Shown here: one piece after another, positions 34,174-50,519 of the stretch
Layout of the letters: the number at the start of each line of letters is the position of its first letter
How positions within the stretch are numbered: position 1 is the stretch's first letter
Translations under genes and position numbers: made by a program
From: Artemisia argyi
Taxonomy: Eukaryota > Streptophyta > Magnoliopsida > Asterales > Asteraceae
Assembly (NCBI GenBank): GCA_030686995.1
Contig: CM060693.1
Location: forward strand, 119,625,228 to 119,689,227
Reading direction: 5' to 3'
Length of the DNA stretch: 64,000 nt
The notes under the pieces: model-generated
The model's input: only the letters and a program-made list of their open reading frames with translations
What the model was told of the DNA's origin: nothing
The model's database searches: none

Positions 34174-35847
34174 TGTGAAAAACTAGAAGGGGGGGGGGTT
34201 TGAATAGTTTTCCCCTCTTTTTAATTTTTTAAAAACTTGGTTTCAAAATGTTGATTCAAATTTATTCAATTATTTGTTTGAAAAACCTTCAATTAGAGTT
34301 TAGTACGAAAACAACATATAATCAATATGATCAATTATATATGTGAGCTTTTGAATTAGTTTTCAAAACTTAGTTTTATGAATGAAGCTTTGGTCGATCT
34401 TTATGTGAATACGTTTTCCTTTAAAAATCTTAAAACGTTTTGTATCAAATTATCGATTAAGTTAAACTCAACATGATAAGTGTTAATAATATATATAAGT
34501 CCATTAGACCATATCATACAAATATATATCCTATCACAATATTAACTTGTAACTACACCACAATCAATCATCGTGACAATATAAGCAACAATCAACACAT
34601 ATTTGCAAGCATAGATATAAAGTGATAAATGCAAGAATGAAGGTGAAAAGATAAGAGAAAGAGGATGCAAACCGGACACAATGACTTATAGTTGTTCGGC
34701 TACACGGACACCTTCCTTTCCCTACTCCACTCCTCGAGTCACCTACTCGAGAGTTTTCTTCACTACTCAACAAGCTCCCTTTTGGCGGAGAAAACCTTAC
34801 GCAACTTTTGCTTACACCATTTAATGACACTAAGCTAAATGTCGAGTTCTAATAGTAGCTAGAACCAATCTCACAACACGACTTCAATCACTACACAACT
34901 TCTACACGACTTCTTCACGACTTCACGACTTCACGACTACTTCACAACTTCTTCTATACTCCACTACTTATTCACATACCCACTTCTTCACAACTACATG
35001 ACTTCTCCACACTACTACTTCTTCCCACTCTTACTCACTCATTGACTCACTACTAAGTAAGATCATCTTGATCTACTTATTACATAAACATAACTCACAA
35101 CTTCACATAAACACTAACTAGACTCTAATACATCTTTGGCTTTATGATAGGGAGGATTCTTCTCTTGCACTTTGAGTGATGAGGGATTGAATCACTTGAA
35201 ACAAAGACTAATAAACTTATGATCAAAGGATTTAGAAGTGTGTTTGGAAAGGTTTGGGACTGAAAATTTTCGTGCAAAAGGTGGTAAAAATACCAGGTTT
35301 GAGGTGGTATTTATAGGAAAAATTTCTGACAAAATCTGACATGGGAGCATGGCCGGCCCCTTTAATTGTGTGCCAGCCCCCTTAAAATTAAGGGGGCCGC
35401 CCCTTATAATTAAGGGGGCCACCAAGACGAAAACGGCAGTTTTTTTTGTCTTTTCTCGGGAAGGTTTATCTAGTGAAATTTTAACAGTTTTTTTGGCTAA
35501 AAAATTGAATTAATATATTTATTATGAATTAAACATTTTCCTTTATTTACCAAAAGTGTTTTTCAAAATATATAAGATGTTTATAATATTTTATAAAATT
35601 TGTAGTGTCTAAATAAAATCCCTTTGATCATAAAATGTATTAGACATTTGTTTGTACATACCTTAAGTGATTGTTGAAGCATACTTGAGATGTTGAGATG
35701 TCGAGGCTTGTTGACGTATGAATGCATAGATGAATTGTGATCACAAGTAACTTAAGCACTTTACGTTATATGTTATAACTTACATATTTGTCATCATCAA
35801 AACATGAAGTGGATGTTTAGATTAAATACGTAATATTCATGCCAACA
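34174..35847 (-). mobile_element. SIRE-like copia 3' LTR (minus strand)
   Basis: 1674 bp; on minus begins TGTTGGCATG right after the polypurine tract AAAAAGGGGGAGAT (35848-35861) and ends AGTTTTTCACA at 34174, preceded by a C10 run. TATAAATA on minus at 35309-35316. It truncates the Athila LTR to its left. The 5' LTR partner is not visible to the right, so no target duplication can be checked. Confidence 0.75.
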
Positions 35848-36366
35848 ATCTCCCCCTTTTTGATGATGACAAACTATGTAGACTATAACTCATAGTAAAA
35901 TGTATAAGTTACTTGTTTACACTTCTTCTCCCCCTTTTGTCGAAGCAAAAAGGTGGACTCATAGACGAGACTTCTACTACGCTTGAACTCTTGAGATAGA
36001 ATGTATAACGCGAGCTTGCATCATCGTAAGTGAAGCCTGGAAGCTATCAACCTCATTGCTCCCCCTTGGTGTATGCTCAAAACTTGTTTTGGCTACCAAA
36101 GAATCGAGCGATGAAGTAATCCTTCAAAACAAAGTTAGTAGACAAGTGAACATATATATAATGATGATGATAGTATATGCATGACTCTAATAGGGGAGCA
36201 ATATATAAACGTATTAGGTATATGCACTAAAAGTATGACACATGCAATTATTGTTTTAAAAACAATAACGTAAATCTAAAAAAAAAATTACCATGACCAA
36301 TGCTTAAGACATGACAATGATTGATCCTAATGCGAAGATTCGACCGACATATTTTGGCGAAAGATG

Positions 36367-36368
<2 letters not shown>
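35848..36368 (-). other. 3' internal region of minus-strand SIRE-like element
   Basis: Carries three C-rich (purine on minus) tracts at 35850-35861, 35938-35948 and 36058-36067, the multiple-PPT pattern seen at 8641-8914. No coding frame. Confidence 0.6.

Positions 36369-36441
<73 letters not shown>
36369..36441. repeat. (TA)n microsatellite
   Basis: About 36 TA units; the overlapping Ile/Tyr ORFs are artefacts. Confidence 0.95.
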
Positions 36442-36443
<2 letters not shown>

Positions 36444-36665
36444 TCTAAAAGAGTTAAAGAAAAATGAAGATGAGAATGATACGTTCTTTTTAAAAAAAAC
36501 ATATGAAAATGAGGAGGGATGAGCGTGAATGTAAAGGGAAGGTGATGACAAAGGGTTGACAATTATGGTTTAGATTAATATATCATTTGACAAGGGTAGA
36601 TGATAGGGAATCATGGGATTTTTAGGTGTTTTGTTGGTTGACGACCGAAGGTGGATATGTGAAAT

Positions 36666-36872
36666 GAGGTGGTGATGACTCGACAACACTTGAAGCTTGG
36701 ATTTCTTCATTGTGTTCTTCACTTGCTAGAAAGTGGAAATGACGCATTTCGTAATGAAATTCACTTGGATGAGGTGGTGATAACTTGACAACACTTGAAG
36801 CTTAGATAAATTCTTTATGTTCTTCACTTGCTAGAAAGTGGAAAGGACGCATTTCATAAAGAAATTCACTTG
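36666..36872. repeat. 105-bp tandem duplication
   Basis: Units starting GAGGTGGTGAT at 36666 and 36771 share TTCACTTGCTAGAAAGTGGAAA and AAATTCACTTG, with about 15% differences by eye. Confidence 0.8.
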
Positions 36873-39800
36873 ACTTTCAGGGATTTAAGTTTTGGTGGTG
36901 ATGACTCACTTAGTAGAATGTAGGGAATGGTGACATGGTTGAATCTTCTTGTGAAGATGGGAAATGAGGATCAAGTGGAGATGACTAGGTGGAAGCGAAA
37001 GAGTGATGTTCAAGGAAGGAATTTCCTAGGTAGGAGGTGGTGGTGATACTTTTGGTGGTAGACAATTGTGGGTTGATATATCCATTGATGGATGGAGTGG
37101 TGTCATCTTCACTAGTAAGGACAATGAATATTTGTTTTGGTGGTATGATGACAAGTTTTTGTTGGAAATGGTGGTTCTTGGTGGAGGCGACAAGTGGGTG
37201 TTGATATAGTCATTTATTGATGATGATGATGATGGTATGGAAATGGTGGATGACTCGAGATTGGTAGTACAAAGGATGACTCGGTTTTGGGTGTGAGGTA
37301 GAAGGATATATGTGAGTGAGTGTGATTTCCCTTCCCATTAAATTCATGCTCATCCGGACATAAAGTGTGACACAAATAAAGACAAACCAACATGAAAACG
37401 ATAATTTTGACAATGACACGAAGGATGAAGGATAGCATACAAGAAGGTTTTCCTAAAGGTAGACGAAAGGTGTCTGACATCTATATAATAATAGAGTCAT
37501 GACTCAAGAAGTTGACATGAATAATGAGTGACATTTTAATTTGCATTTTGCTAATTAAAAATACTTAAACATTTTGATGAAATATTTAAGTTGTCACATC
37601 AACTTAGAGAGGTATTAGATTACAATATAACTATCTCTTGACAAAGGAGTGGATTGTTTGTAAGGAAACAAGATGATGAATGAGGGAGTGACTATGCATG
37701 GAGACTCTAGAACACTTAAGACAATTTTGAGACTATTATGACCTATCGGATTGAGACATTAAGGTTCTCATGCAGTAAGGGTGTAAGATCTAATGGCAAG
37801 AGATATATACCTAGATGAATGAGATATATAGATTTAAGCATGTAAAGGCATACAATCAAATCACATAGGAGCAAATAAACATCTAGAAACAACATATATG
37901 CGATATGCCATAAATCTAGAAATGAAAGCATCTAATGAGAAGCAAATTTCATAAAAGTGAGCTCAACATTAGGTATATTTAGGAATAGCAATTTAATTAA
38001 GTTGGAGAATGAGTATGAGACTATTACTAGTGGTGCTCAATTAAGGCTAAACACGACCATTTTTACGGATTATACACACCCAACTTCTCACATAGAAGCA
38101 ATTCAACCGTTAGGTTAAATTGAGTTTCTAGACAATAGGTTCTCCAGTAGTCATTCTCTTTTTAGAAGAAATTAAATTCCTAAATTTACCTATCGAAGAG
38201 TACCAAATATGAAGTTTGCTTGGTTCACTAATGCTTGGCTTAATGTGACTCAAATGTCCTGTTTTTATGAAGGTAAATCAAGATGGTATATTTTATTCAC
38301 GATCCCAATAGAGACGTGTTGAATGTTTAGATAAGAGTAAAAAAAAGTTTTAATCTTTTGTTCACGATTTACTGGTTGTTTGGTTTTGATGGCATATTAC
38401 TTGATTTAATAAATGTGCTAGATTTAAGAGTGCACCTTAGCATCTCTCGTGAAATGAATCTCATTAAGATTATTTATTTTAAATGAGTTTGTGATTCTCA
38501 AATGATATCAAAACTAGACATTAATATATTTTTAAACAAATATTATTTTCTATGATTTTTGCCAATGTTATATATCATACTTTAACAAATATTTGAAAAG
38601 ATAAATTTTACTTGTTTATTGATTGTGACAAGTTATTTTTCAATTCTAATAACTTATATTATTTCAAAAAGGAAAGTGTAGTGAATTATCTTGTAACACA
38701 ACCATTCATGCTACAAAGAAAATGAAATACATAGAATATATAGTGTGTATTATTCTTAAATATGTATTTTATCTTGAAGTAATGATTTTAAGTAGTGTGA
38801 GCAAAGTTTACATATGTTGTTAGTTTGCTCATGTTTGGTTTTTCGGATACGACACATTTATCCATTGCATTGCAATGTAAATTGCTTGAATATTTCAGAT
38901 AAAACATCCAAGTCGTCAATCCTACTTCATTGTAAATTTTATGCATGTGTTAAACATGTTATTCTAATATTTGGAACACAACTATTGGACAAGTAGATTC
39001 AATTTGGCATTATCAACACAAGTGTGAGTTATGATCCAATGCATATTCTTTTCATCTACAAAGGATGTAAATATTTTCATATCAATCTAGTGTGATTGAA
39101 AATGTAGATTCAAGACTATATCTTTTGTTAAAATTTGATGTAATCTTGAAACTAAACAAATAACAATCCAATTTCTTGTCCACACTAAAAAATATGTCAA
39201 TTGGATTTGATGAATATATCAACCATAGTTTGAATAATGAATTGATATAATATCAAGATCTTTCTTAACATCACAAACACTCATTTAAAATAAATAGACA
39301 TTTTGATAGTGTGTTCCATTAATCCTAAGATTATTTATGAGTGAGGTTGGTGAATTATTGAAATTTGACTTATTACTTCATGGTTGTTATATGTTTTGTT
39401 TATGTGAAAGACTCTTCATCGTTACTTACAATGAACACACTTAGATTTTGAAAATACTTTTTCTTTTTTATAACTACTAATGTTTTACAATGATTCAATT
39501 TCTCTTATTAAACAACTTAAGGTAAAATAAGGTAATTTGTTGAAAATATTTAAGTGTGTTGTTAAGAATAGATTAAATTGTTTGAAATATTTAGGTGACT
39601 AGATTTAACTCATTTACAAGATGTTTGAGTAACATTAAGTCATCTATACCTATGTACAATGCAAGCATAATATTGCAATTCTAACGCAAGAAATTTAGCA
39701 TAAGATCTAGTTAAGTATAAACCAGAAAACTAGCTATAAACTAATAAGGCACATATGCTTAGATATACAATTAACTAAAAATCAAATAGCAACAATTATC

Positions 39801-40167
39801 TAATATATTCAATTAACAAAATAGAATCACAAATAAGTTCACATAGCACATAAGACACTTGTCGTCGTTTAGTGTATTATATCTACCAATGTTTACTTAG
39901 CTCGATTTTATTTGAAAATAAAATAGTTTCCTATCCATTTTAAAATTTAATTAAGGTCAATATTTTTAAATTATAAATGCTTAATTTTTCAAATATATAT
40001 CGACTAGGAATGCCCGACTTGAAGGAAAAGGTAAAATACAAGTTTTACGTTAAAACGAAACTTAAATTTTTGACCTTCATGTAGTATTTTGAATTTCTGA
40101 CTTATTTAAGTTTGTAATGGTTACTTGTAAGCATTTTTAAATGAAAGTAGACTCAATTACCTTTAAG
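36873..40167. other. AT-rich sequence without recognisable gene
   Basis: Only short ORFs and a GAT run near 37217. It may be further internal sequence of the minus-strand SIRE-like element, but I see no gag, pol or LTR landmark. Nothing supports a host gene. Confidence 0.4.
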
Positions 40168-40507
40168 GTCATGTTTTTCTCAGTCATGATTTATTCTCAA
40201 ATAAATCATGAGTGTATCAAACATTTTTCTAATACGGGGAAAATTAACGCGGTCGAGTTTCGTTGTGCGTAGAATTTTTGAATGACGTTTTACCCTAAAA
40301 CGTGTAATTCCTTAATAACTTTCGCGAAAATGATCTGATGAGTGTCAAACTTTTAATTTGCCATGGAAATGATTTATCACTCGAGGCCATGAAACAAAAA
40401 TCAAATTTCGGGAAAAATTTCGGGAAAATGAATAGTAAAGTGAATAGTAAAAATGAATAGTGAAATTTTCGGGAATAGTAGTTAACCTGAAAATGTGAAT
40501 TGTTACA
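40168..40507 (-). repeat. Truncated 3' LTR of element B
   Basis: 340 bp matching the start of the 5' LTR (45876-46215 side). It begins TGTAACA on minus directly after the PPT GTAAGGGGTAGAGAC. Confidence 0.88.
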
Positions 40508-40525
40508 GTCTCTACCCCTTACCGG

Positions 40526-40544
40526 GAACTTCGTCCCGAAGTTC
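40526..40544 (-). other. GAACTTCG-TCC-CGAAGTTC inverted repeat before the PPT
   Basis: Perfect 8-bp stem. Chromovirus (Tekay/Del) elements often end pol with a TTCGGGACGAA-type sequence just before the PPT, so this is probably a relic of the pol terminus, supporting descent from an autonomous Tekay-like parent. Element A has a similar inverted repeat at 15508-15526. Confidence 0.6.
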
Positions 40545-40660
40545 TATGTGTGTTATATGTTGGAGTGGTGTCGATGAAAAGGTGTGGTTACTTATGAGGA
40601 CTAGAGTCTGTGATTACTAGTGATGTAGTTTAATTTGTCTCAGAATACGGTGTGTCAATA

Positions 40661-40805
40661 GAGATTGATAACATAGTTGAATATTACTAGAGATTCATAT
40701 AATATTCGAATATCAAAGGAAATTGATATAGCAGTTGAATATTAATAGAAATTGATATAGTAGTTGAATATCAATGGAAATTGGGATAGTAGTTGTAATC
40801 ATAGT
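40661..40805 (-). repeat. 29-bp tandem array, five units
   Basis: Units begin at 40661, 40690, 40719, 40748 and 40777, exactly 29 bp apart. Consensus starts GAAATTGATATAGTAG and ends TTGAATATCAATG; the outer units are more degenerate. No spacers. Confidence 0.8.
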
Positions 40806-40883
40806 CTAGTAGGTAATATGTTGTTGTACCTAGTGTTTATTGACTTCATACTTATGTTATTTCGGATACAAATAAGCCCACTT

Positions 40884-41030
40884 GTTTATAATTCTTTATT
40901 TACATAGAGAGGCATCCCAAACAATGTAAATAGGGGAATATAAACTTATGGTTCGGTGATTTACAATTTCTTTATTTAAATGAAAAGACATCCCAATCCA
41001 TTCAAATAATTATAAATCATCCTACTTAAG
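40884..41030 (-). ncRNA. Twin stem-loop module in element B RNA
   Basis: On minus, hairpin 1 (41016-40960): outer stem TTTATAA/TTGTAAA and inner stem TTATTTGAATGGA/TTCATTTAAATAA, paired if G-U is allowed, 12-nt loop TTGGGATGTCTT. Linker 14 nt. Hairpin 2 (40945-40884): outer GTTTATA/TATAAAC, 6x6 internal loop, perfect TATTTACAT/ATGTAAATA, 18-nt loop TGTTTGGGATGCCTCTCT. The flank at 41017-41030 is identical to 14615-14628 of element A. See element A for the homologous module. Confidence 0.7.
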
Positions 41031-42112
41031 AATTCCCAACACAACATTCATAATTAGCCGGTGCGTTACAAGGTAGTGTATTACGAGATGATACTGGTGT
41101 TCCAAAAGTACAAAATGAATATTCAATCTTGTAAAGCTGATGAGGGTGCTTGTGGTGTAACTAAGGATGATTTGAGCTTTAAAAGTGCATCAAGATCTGT
41201 TAATGAGCTTGTGGTTTCAACGGTTGTGAAGATAATGATGTGATATGTTGATGAACAAGAGTGTGTAGTGTATGCTTAACGTTAATATTGGTAGAGATGT
41301 CAAGTTTGCTTTAAAATTTTAAGAAATTTTAAAGGTTTATGACAGAATGGTATCCTTAGGACCTAAACAGGATAGTACTTCTATGGGATGAAGAGAGGAA
41401 TTGATAACTATCCCAAGATAGTAGTTCGGATTATCTCATAAATGAAAACTTTCAAGAATGAAATTAGGTAGTACAAATAAGGTGTTAAGATCTTGCTGAG
41501 TGGTAAGACACTATCGTGTCTCTAGATTGTTTTAATGAATTCTGGTGGTTTATCGAGTTCATGTAGGAAATTAATCTGAACATAACCCTAGTACAACTAT
41601 TCCCAGTATTTGAAAATTTTAAGTCGAACATAGTTAGTCAGACTATGTTCCACTGTCCCTAGGTTATATATAGGTGACTAGTCTATATTTAGCCAAGGTT
41701 CGATAAATTTTCAAATACCTAAATTAGGTATACTTGTGATATGTCCGTTGCTTTTGAGAAACTGTCCACTAAACAAAGGCGATGTCAAACCATTCAGTTG
41801 CAAGTCCCGCCCATACAAGACTTGTAACCTATGTTTTCGCATTCCATTGCATAGAAGATAGTACGGGTAGATACGTATGGAAAGGAAGTTTTAAGTAATT
41901 CTAGAACAGTCCATACTTGGTCAGGATCACGAACTTTTAACAATGAAGGTTTCAGAAAAAAACTTTGATGAATGTAGAGAAACTTCACCTTTTGTAGATG
42001 ATGGATTAGTTTATCCTTTAGAAATCTCATATTCTATTTAGAAATCGATAGATTGTGATGGGTTTTTGATATCATAAGAAATGATATTGATGAGGTGATG
42101 GAATACTTCCAG

Positions 42113-42298
42113 AGACCATTGCGCAAATCACAATGTCTCGGAAGTATATTAGACCATTGTGCAATTTACAATGTCTAGGAAGTAGGTTAGACCATTGTGT
42201 GACTCAAAACATTTGAGAAATGATTAAGACCATTGTATCATACAATGTCCGGGAAATAGGAAAGACCATTGTAATTCGTTACAATATCTTGGACATAA
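42113..42298 (-). repeat. 38-bp tandem array of hairpin units, five copies
   Basis: AGACCATTGT starts at 42113, 42151, 42189, 42227 and 42263 (periods 38, 38, 38, 36). Most units have a second half ACAATGTCT, nearly complementary to the first, so each can form a small hairpin. It lies 370-555 nt after the 5' LTR in the element's RNA. Confidence 0.85.
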
Positions 42299-42647
42299 AA
42301 TGTTGGAGTAGGAACATGATTGGGAGAATGTGGTTGTGTCAAAATGCCCTAGAATAGGCATACGCAGATATGTTTAGTCCATTGTTTAGATAAATGATTG
42401 AAAATCAATCGAGTTTATATATCAATATACTAATATGTTCATGTAGTATAAAATGCTTACGGGGTAATGCTCAATTATGTTAAGGGTACATATATCCATG
42501 TGCTAACATGTTTGTGTAGTATAAAATGCTTAATAAGTCCATAATCGTCTGGAGGATGGAAGACACGGAGAGCGGAAGGCTATAAAAATGTTTTTGCTTG
42601 TATGTGTGGTTATAGTTTAGGTCTCAATTAGACCCGTTTCTCTATAA

Positions 42648-42664
42648 CCATGGCTCTGGTACCA
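42648..42664 (-). other. Primer binding site of element B
   Basis: On minus TGGTACCAGAGCCATGG, close to the initiator tRNA-Met complement (TGGTATCAGAGC), three bases after the LTR end. Confidence 0.8.
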
Positions 42665-42667
42665 ATC

Positions 42668-46215
<3,548 letters not shown>

Positions 46216-47564
46216 CTATTTGTGCAGATTTAACAAAATCTGTACTAGGTCTTGCACTTTTAACAGGTGACTTAGGTAAGCATTGTTCACTTTTCTAGCA
46301 AATGTAAGAGGTTTTATACCAGATTTTATTTGAACAGCCCTAGGAATCATTTTACTTAGTGGATTTGGGTGAGTATATTTTTGAAACTTGTTTTCATTCA
46401 CCCTTGTGTTCCCAAAAACTTCCTTTCTTCCCTTGTGATAGTTACAGTAAGCATGAAGATAATCAAACCTACCACAGATGTGACATGCTTTGTTGTTAAA
46501 CTCAAAATCACTACCAAACTGTTGAGATTTAAGATTATTCCAGTTCCTCTTATTTCCTCTAGGAGCTGGTGACCTATTTCTATACATCTCAGCATATTTA
46601 ATTGTGGGCCTAGTATGATTAGCTTGTTTCCTATGCTCTTCTTTTTCAACTTTAACAACTTCAGGAACACTTGTTTTAACTTCAACTTTAACAGTTTCAA
46701 GATCACATGTTTTAACTTCAACTTTCACACATTTAACCATAAGAGATGAATCACTAGCACTTTCAAATGCATTAGTCTCAACCTTAACCTTTTCATCAAC
46801 AACTTCTTTTACAAATTTAGGGACATAAGTCCTAATTGGTTCTCGAAACTCTTCTAACCCTGTATGTGCTAAGTCTATTTCAGGAGGTGATGGAACACCT
46901 CTTAGAGGTGTTGGAACAGACTTGTATCCTACACCTGATTTGACTTTATTGACTACTTGTGCCTCCCAAATTTTGTCAATGCACTTAGACTGATGATCTG
47001 AAGTATTACAGGTTATCTAAATATTTTCATTGGCCTTTTTAACCTTTTCCAATTCTTCTCTAAGTGCCTCATCCACAACAACCTTATAATCTAAGTCTCT
47101 TCTTAATACAGCAATAGCATCATTAAACTTTGACTCATTTGCTCTATAGTGCCCTATTTGTGCTTCTAAAATAGCAAGACTACTTTTATGGTTAGCTAGA
47201 TTATAACTAGTTTGATTTAGCTCTAACCTCTGTTCATCATATTGCTCTTTAAGTTTTTCATATTCTTTTAAAGCTTTACATGATTTAGAACAACCATTAT
47301 TAGAGTGTACCTCAGAATCAGAGAAAGCCATAAGAGCAAGTTCATTTGCTATCATTACAGATTCTGGAGATGCTTCTTCTTCATCAGCCATGTAGCTCCA
47401 GTCATAGCTCACACCATTAATGGCCAATAACACCTTTGGTTCTTCAACTGTAGGCTCCTTCTTCTTATCCTACTTGTACCAAGTGGATCTATTATCTGGC
47501 TTCTTGGGTTTCCTGCATTCCCTGGCAAAGTTTCCCATCTTGTGACAGTTGTAACACTCCACCT

Positions 47565-50519
47565 TGTAAAAGATAGTTTAAGCCCATCTAGGATTAGTAA
47601 CATTGCGGAACATAGAACTAGAACAACATTACTAATAAACAAGGTTTTCTTTAATGAATATAAAATAAATTACTAATACTACTAATCTACTACTACACGC
47701 TCTATGCGTTTCTAGACTCTCATTGGAGAGACTAACTATGAAAGAGATACTACTAACCAACGCCCTGCCTCCCTTTATATAATAGAGAGGCTAGGGTTTA
47801 CATAAAGACCTAGCTTACTATGAAATCTAAATAAATTTCTCATCTTAGGTCCTCATTGTTTCTTCTTTCTTCTTTCTTCTCGTGGGTTTTGTAATAATCA
47901 AATCTGTAATTCCCAACAATCTTCCCCTATTTGATATTACAAAACAATCTGCATGAAGAAACAATGTCATCACAAATAATAAGCTAAGCTGCACATCATA
48001 ACTATTCTTCCCCTTTTTGTAATCATATAATAGGGGTCTTGTGTAACTCGTAGATGCTTCCCCTCAAGTGATGCATGTAGAAACCAACTATTTTTTTTAA
48101 CTAATAAGCAGCAGTAATGAGCATCAGCAGTAACGATCATCAGCAGTATCGAACAGCATGAAAAATGGTCAAGTATATTAACAATAAGCTTCCCCTTAAA
48201 AATATATACTTGCCATCTCTTTATTCCAGTAGGCTCCATGGATTGATCATTGATGAAGAAAATCAAATATAACTGATTTGATGAAGAAATGGAATCTCCC
48301 AACCTTGCATCTTATGTCTTGCACTATCCACGTGACGGCCTCTTGACAAACTCCTCATTGACTTATCCAATGAGACACTGAGCACAAATAACGTAACTCC
48401 TTCAAGTGATAGCAAATGTACGCATTAAGCACAATAAGATGGATCATACCCCTTTACTAGAGTCGTCAAGTCTTCGTCACCATACAAACCAAGCAAGTTA
48501 TCTTAAAAAGCTGATGATCCCTTTAAGATATGATAAGAACACAATACTTGGAAAAATCAATTACAACATCAAACAAGTGATAATCAAATGTCTTCGTCAA
48601 GTAATCTTCTCAACAAAATGATGATGGTTGATAACTCCATCTTCCCTAACCATTAATAATCTCACATGACTAGTAGGAACCATAACTGACCAAAAGAAAA
48701 AGTATAAAACAAGTCAGCAGGAACCATAAAGAAGTCAGCATGAATCGTAGCAGGAACCCATCAGTAGGAACCAATCAGGAGAAACCGAATGTTATCAGCA
48801 GCAACAAGTAAGTGTATCAGTAGGAACCAAATATCATCAGGAGGAACAGATCAGGTACATCAGCGGAAACAAAAAGTATCACATCAGAAACATGATATAC
48901 GAATCATACCAGTATTAACTTCTCCTTCCAAACAGTACAAACCTCACATGCGACAAGCCGTATATCTCCACACAATCAACTAATCAGCAATTGGTAAAAA
49001 GTCTTGACCACCGACCTCATTAATAACATGATGATACCAATTAATATTATATCCCAGCAATACCCCATGTGAAGATCAACAATTCAATATTATATCCCAA
49101 TAAAACAATCTTCGTATCCCATGAATCGAATAGAATTAAAAATACTGAATTGTGATGACAATTACCTCCGACCCACTATCTTGATGGAAAAGAAACTCAT
49201 CAAATAACCGACCCATGATAAACAAATCTTATAGTACGAGGTTAGGATAAATCACGTCCACAAGATGACAAATCAACAGCAGCAACATCCCATGTAAATT
49301 CATTAATCCATAGTAGCAACAGCAATGCAAGAAACGACATACAACATATTGCCCCTCTTTTAATAATTCCCAAACGACAGTGACATCACATCCAACCCAC
49401 AATTGCATTATAATATCATGTGACCATTATCTCAAACACATCAGCAGCAATCGAAGGAATTCAATAAGTCACCACCGTCCCATGTATGCACCAAAAAACC
49501 CATCAGATCAAATCTCTTTTTTTAATATTAGACGCCAAGAATCATAGCAGCACCATCATTGACCCACATATATCGATTAATATCAATCCTACAACCGACA
49601 AACTTTTCTCTTTTTAATTCGAATCAGTATCATACAGCTTCAAAACAATTTTCACCAATGAGTCCCACCAATAAACAATCGTATAATAATCATGCGACAC
49701 CAATTAAATACCATCTTAGCCAATAAAGCATCACAGTATCAATAACAATCTTCAATCTTAATGTGGTCCACTATCCCACGTGATGCATACTGACAGCAGC
49801 AACAAAACCGACCCATTAATTTACATTGATACTGATATTTGACCACAATACAACCAATAACCTTTAATGTTAATATACCAATCAAAAACCTTTAATCACC
49901 CATTAATAAAGATTCACCACCGAACCATTTAATTTAATATAAGTACGAGGTTTTCTTTTAATTCTCATTCACAAAAATACAACAAACAAAATTGATTATA
50001 TGATGTACCTTTGTCGCCAAGTAAAAAGGATTGACCATATTCATTCATTTACCCAGATTTGTTTCCTTTGTCTACTGCTTTTCTCCATCTACTCCAATTC
50101 GACTGCTTATTTATTAAAACCTTGAATAAACCCAAGATATTGAGCCCCCTGTCTCTGATGCCAATTGTAAAAGATCGTTTAAGCCCATCTAGGATTAGTA
50201 ACATTGCGGAACATAGAACTAGAACAACATTACTAATAAACAAGGTTTTCTTTATTGAATATAAAATAAATTACTAATACTACTAATCTACTACCACATG
50301 CTCTATGCGTTTCTAGACTCTCATTGGAGAGACTAGCTATGAAAGAGATACTAATAACCAACGCCCTGCCTCCCTTTATATAATAGAGAGGCTAGGGTTT
50401 ACATAAAGACCTAGCTTACTATGAAAGCTAACTAAATATTTCATCTTAGGTCCTCATTGTTTCCTCTTTCTTCATTTTTCTCGTGGGTTTTGTAATTATC
50501 AAATCTGTAATTCCCAACA
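47565..50519 (-). mobile_element. Element D: complete 2955-bp non-autonomous LTR retrotransposon
   Basis: Two 354-bp LTRs (47565-47918 and 50166-50519), TSD CACCT at 47560-47564 and 50520-50524, inside the gag of copia element 2. On minus the LTR starts TGTTGGGAATTAC and ends CTTTTACA. PBS TGGCATCAGAGACAGG (50163-50148) and PPT CAAATAGGGGAAGAT (47933-47919) fix orientation; TATATAAA boxes lie at 47774-47781 and 50375-50382. LTRs differ at about 15 positions (~4%). The 2247-bp interior lacks gag/pol. A tRNA-Met-type primer site suggests copia machinery supplies the proteins. Confidence 0.92.
47919..50165 (-). other. Interior of element D, non-coding
   Basis: Between 48100 and 48870 short motifs CATCAGCAG and CAGGAACC (plus strand) recur irregularly about a dozen times. 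CAGCAGCAAC recurs to 49810. The longest ORF (47970-48302, minus) enters the LTR-proximal region and matches nothing I know. Confidence 0.6.

Noticed and set aside
37210..37480. Minus ORF with hydrophobic start resembling a signal peptide
   Set aside because: Overlapping frames are equally open, it ends in a His/Ile run from the GAT repeat, and no homology is evident.
40526..40544. Perfect hairpin as a transcription terminator
   Set aside because: There is no bacterial context; its position before the PPT fits the end of chromovirus pol.
40661..42298. 29-bp and 38-bp arrays as CRISPR
   Set aside because: Units are contiguous and degenerate with no unique spacers or cas genes, in plant retrotransposon DNA.
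47970..48302. 110-codon ORF in element D
   Set aside because: No resemblance to gag or any known domain; chance length in an AT-rich interior.
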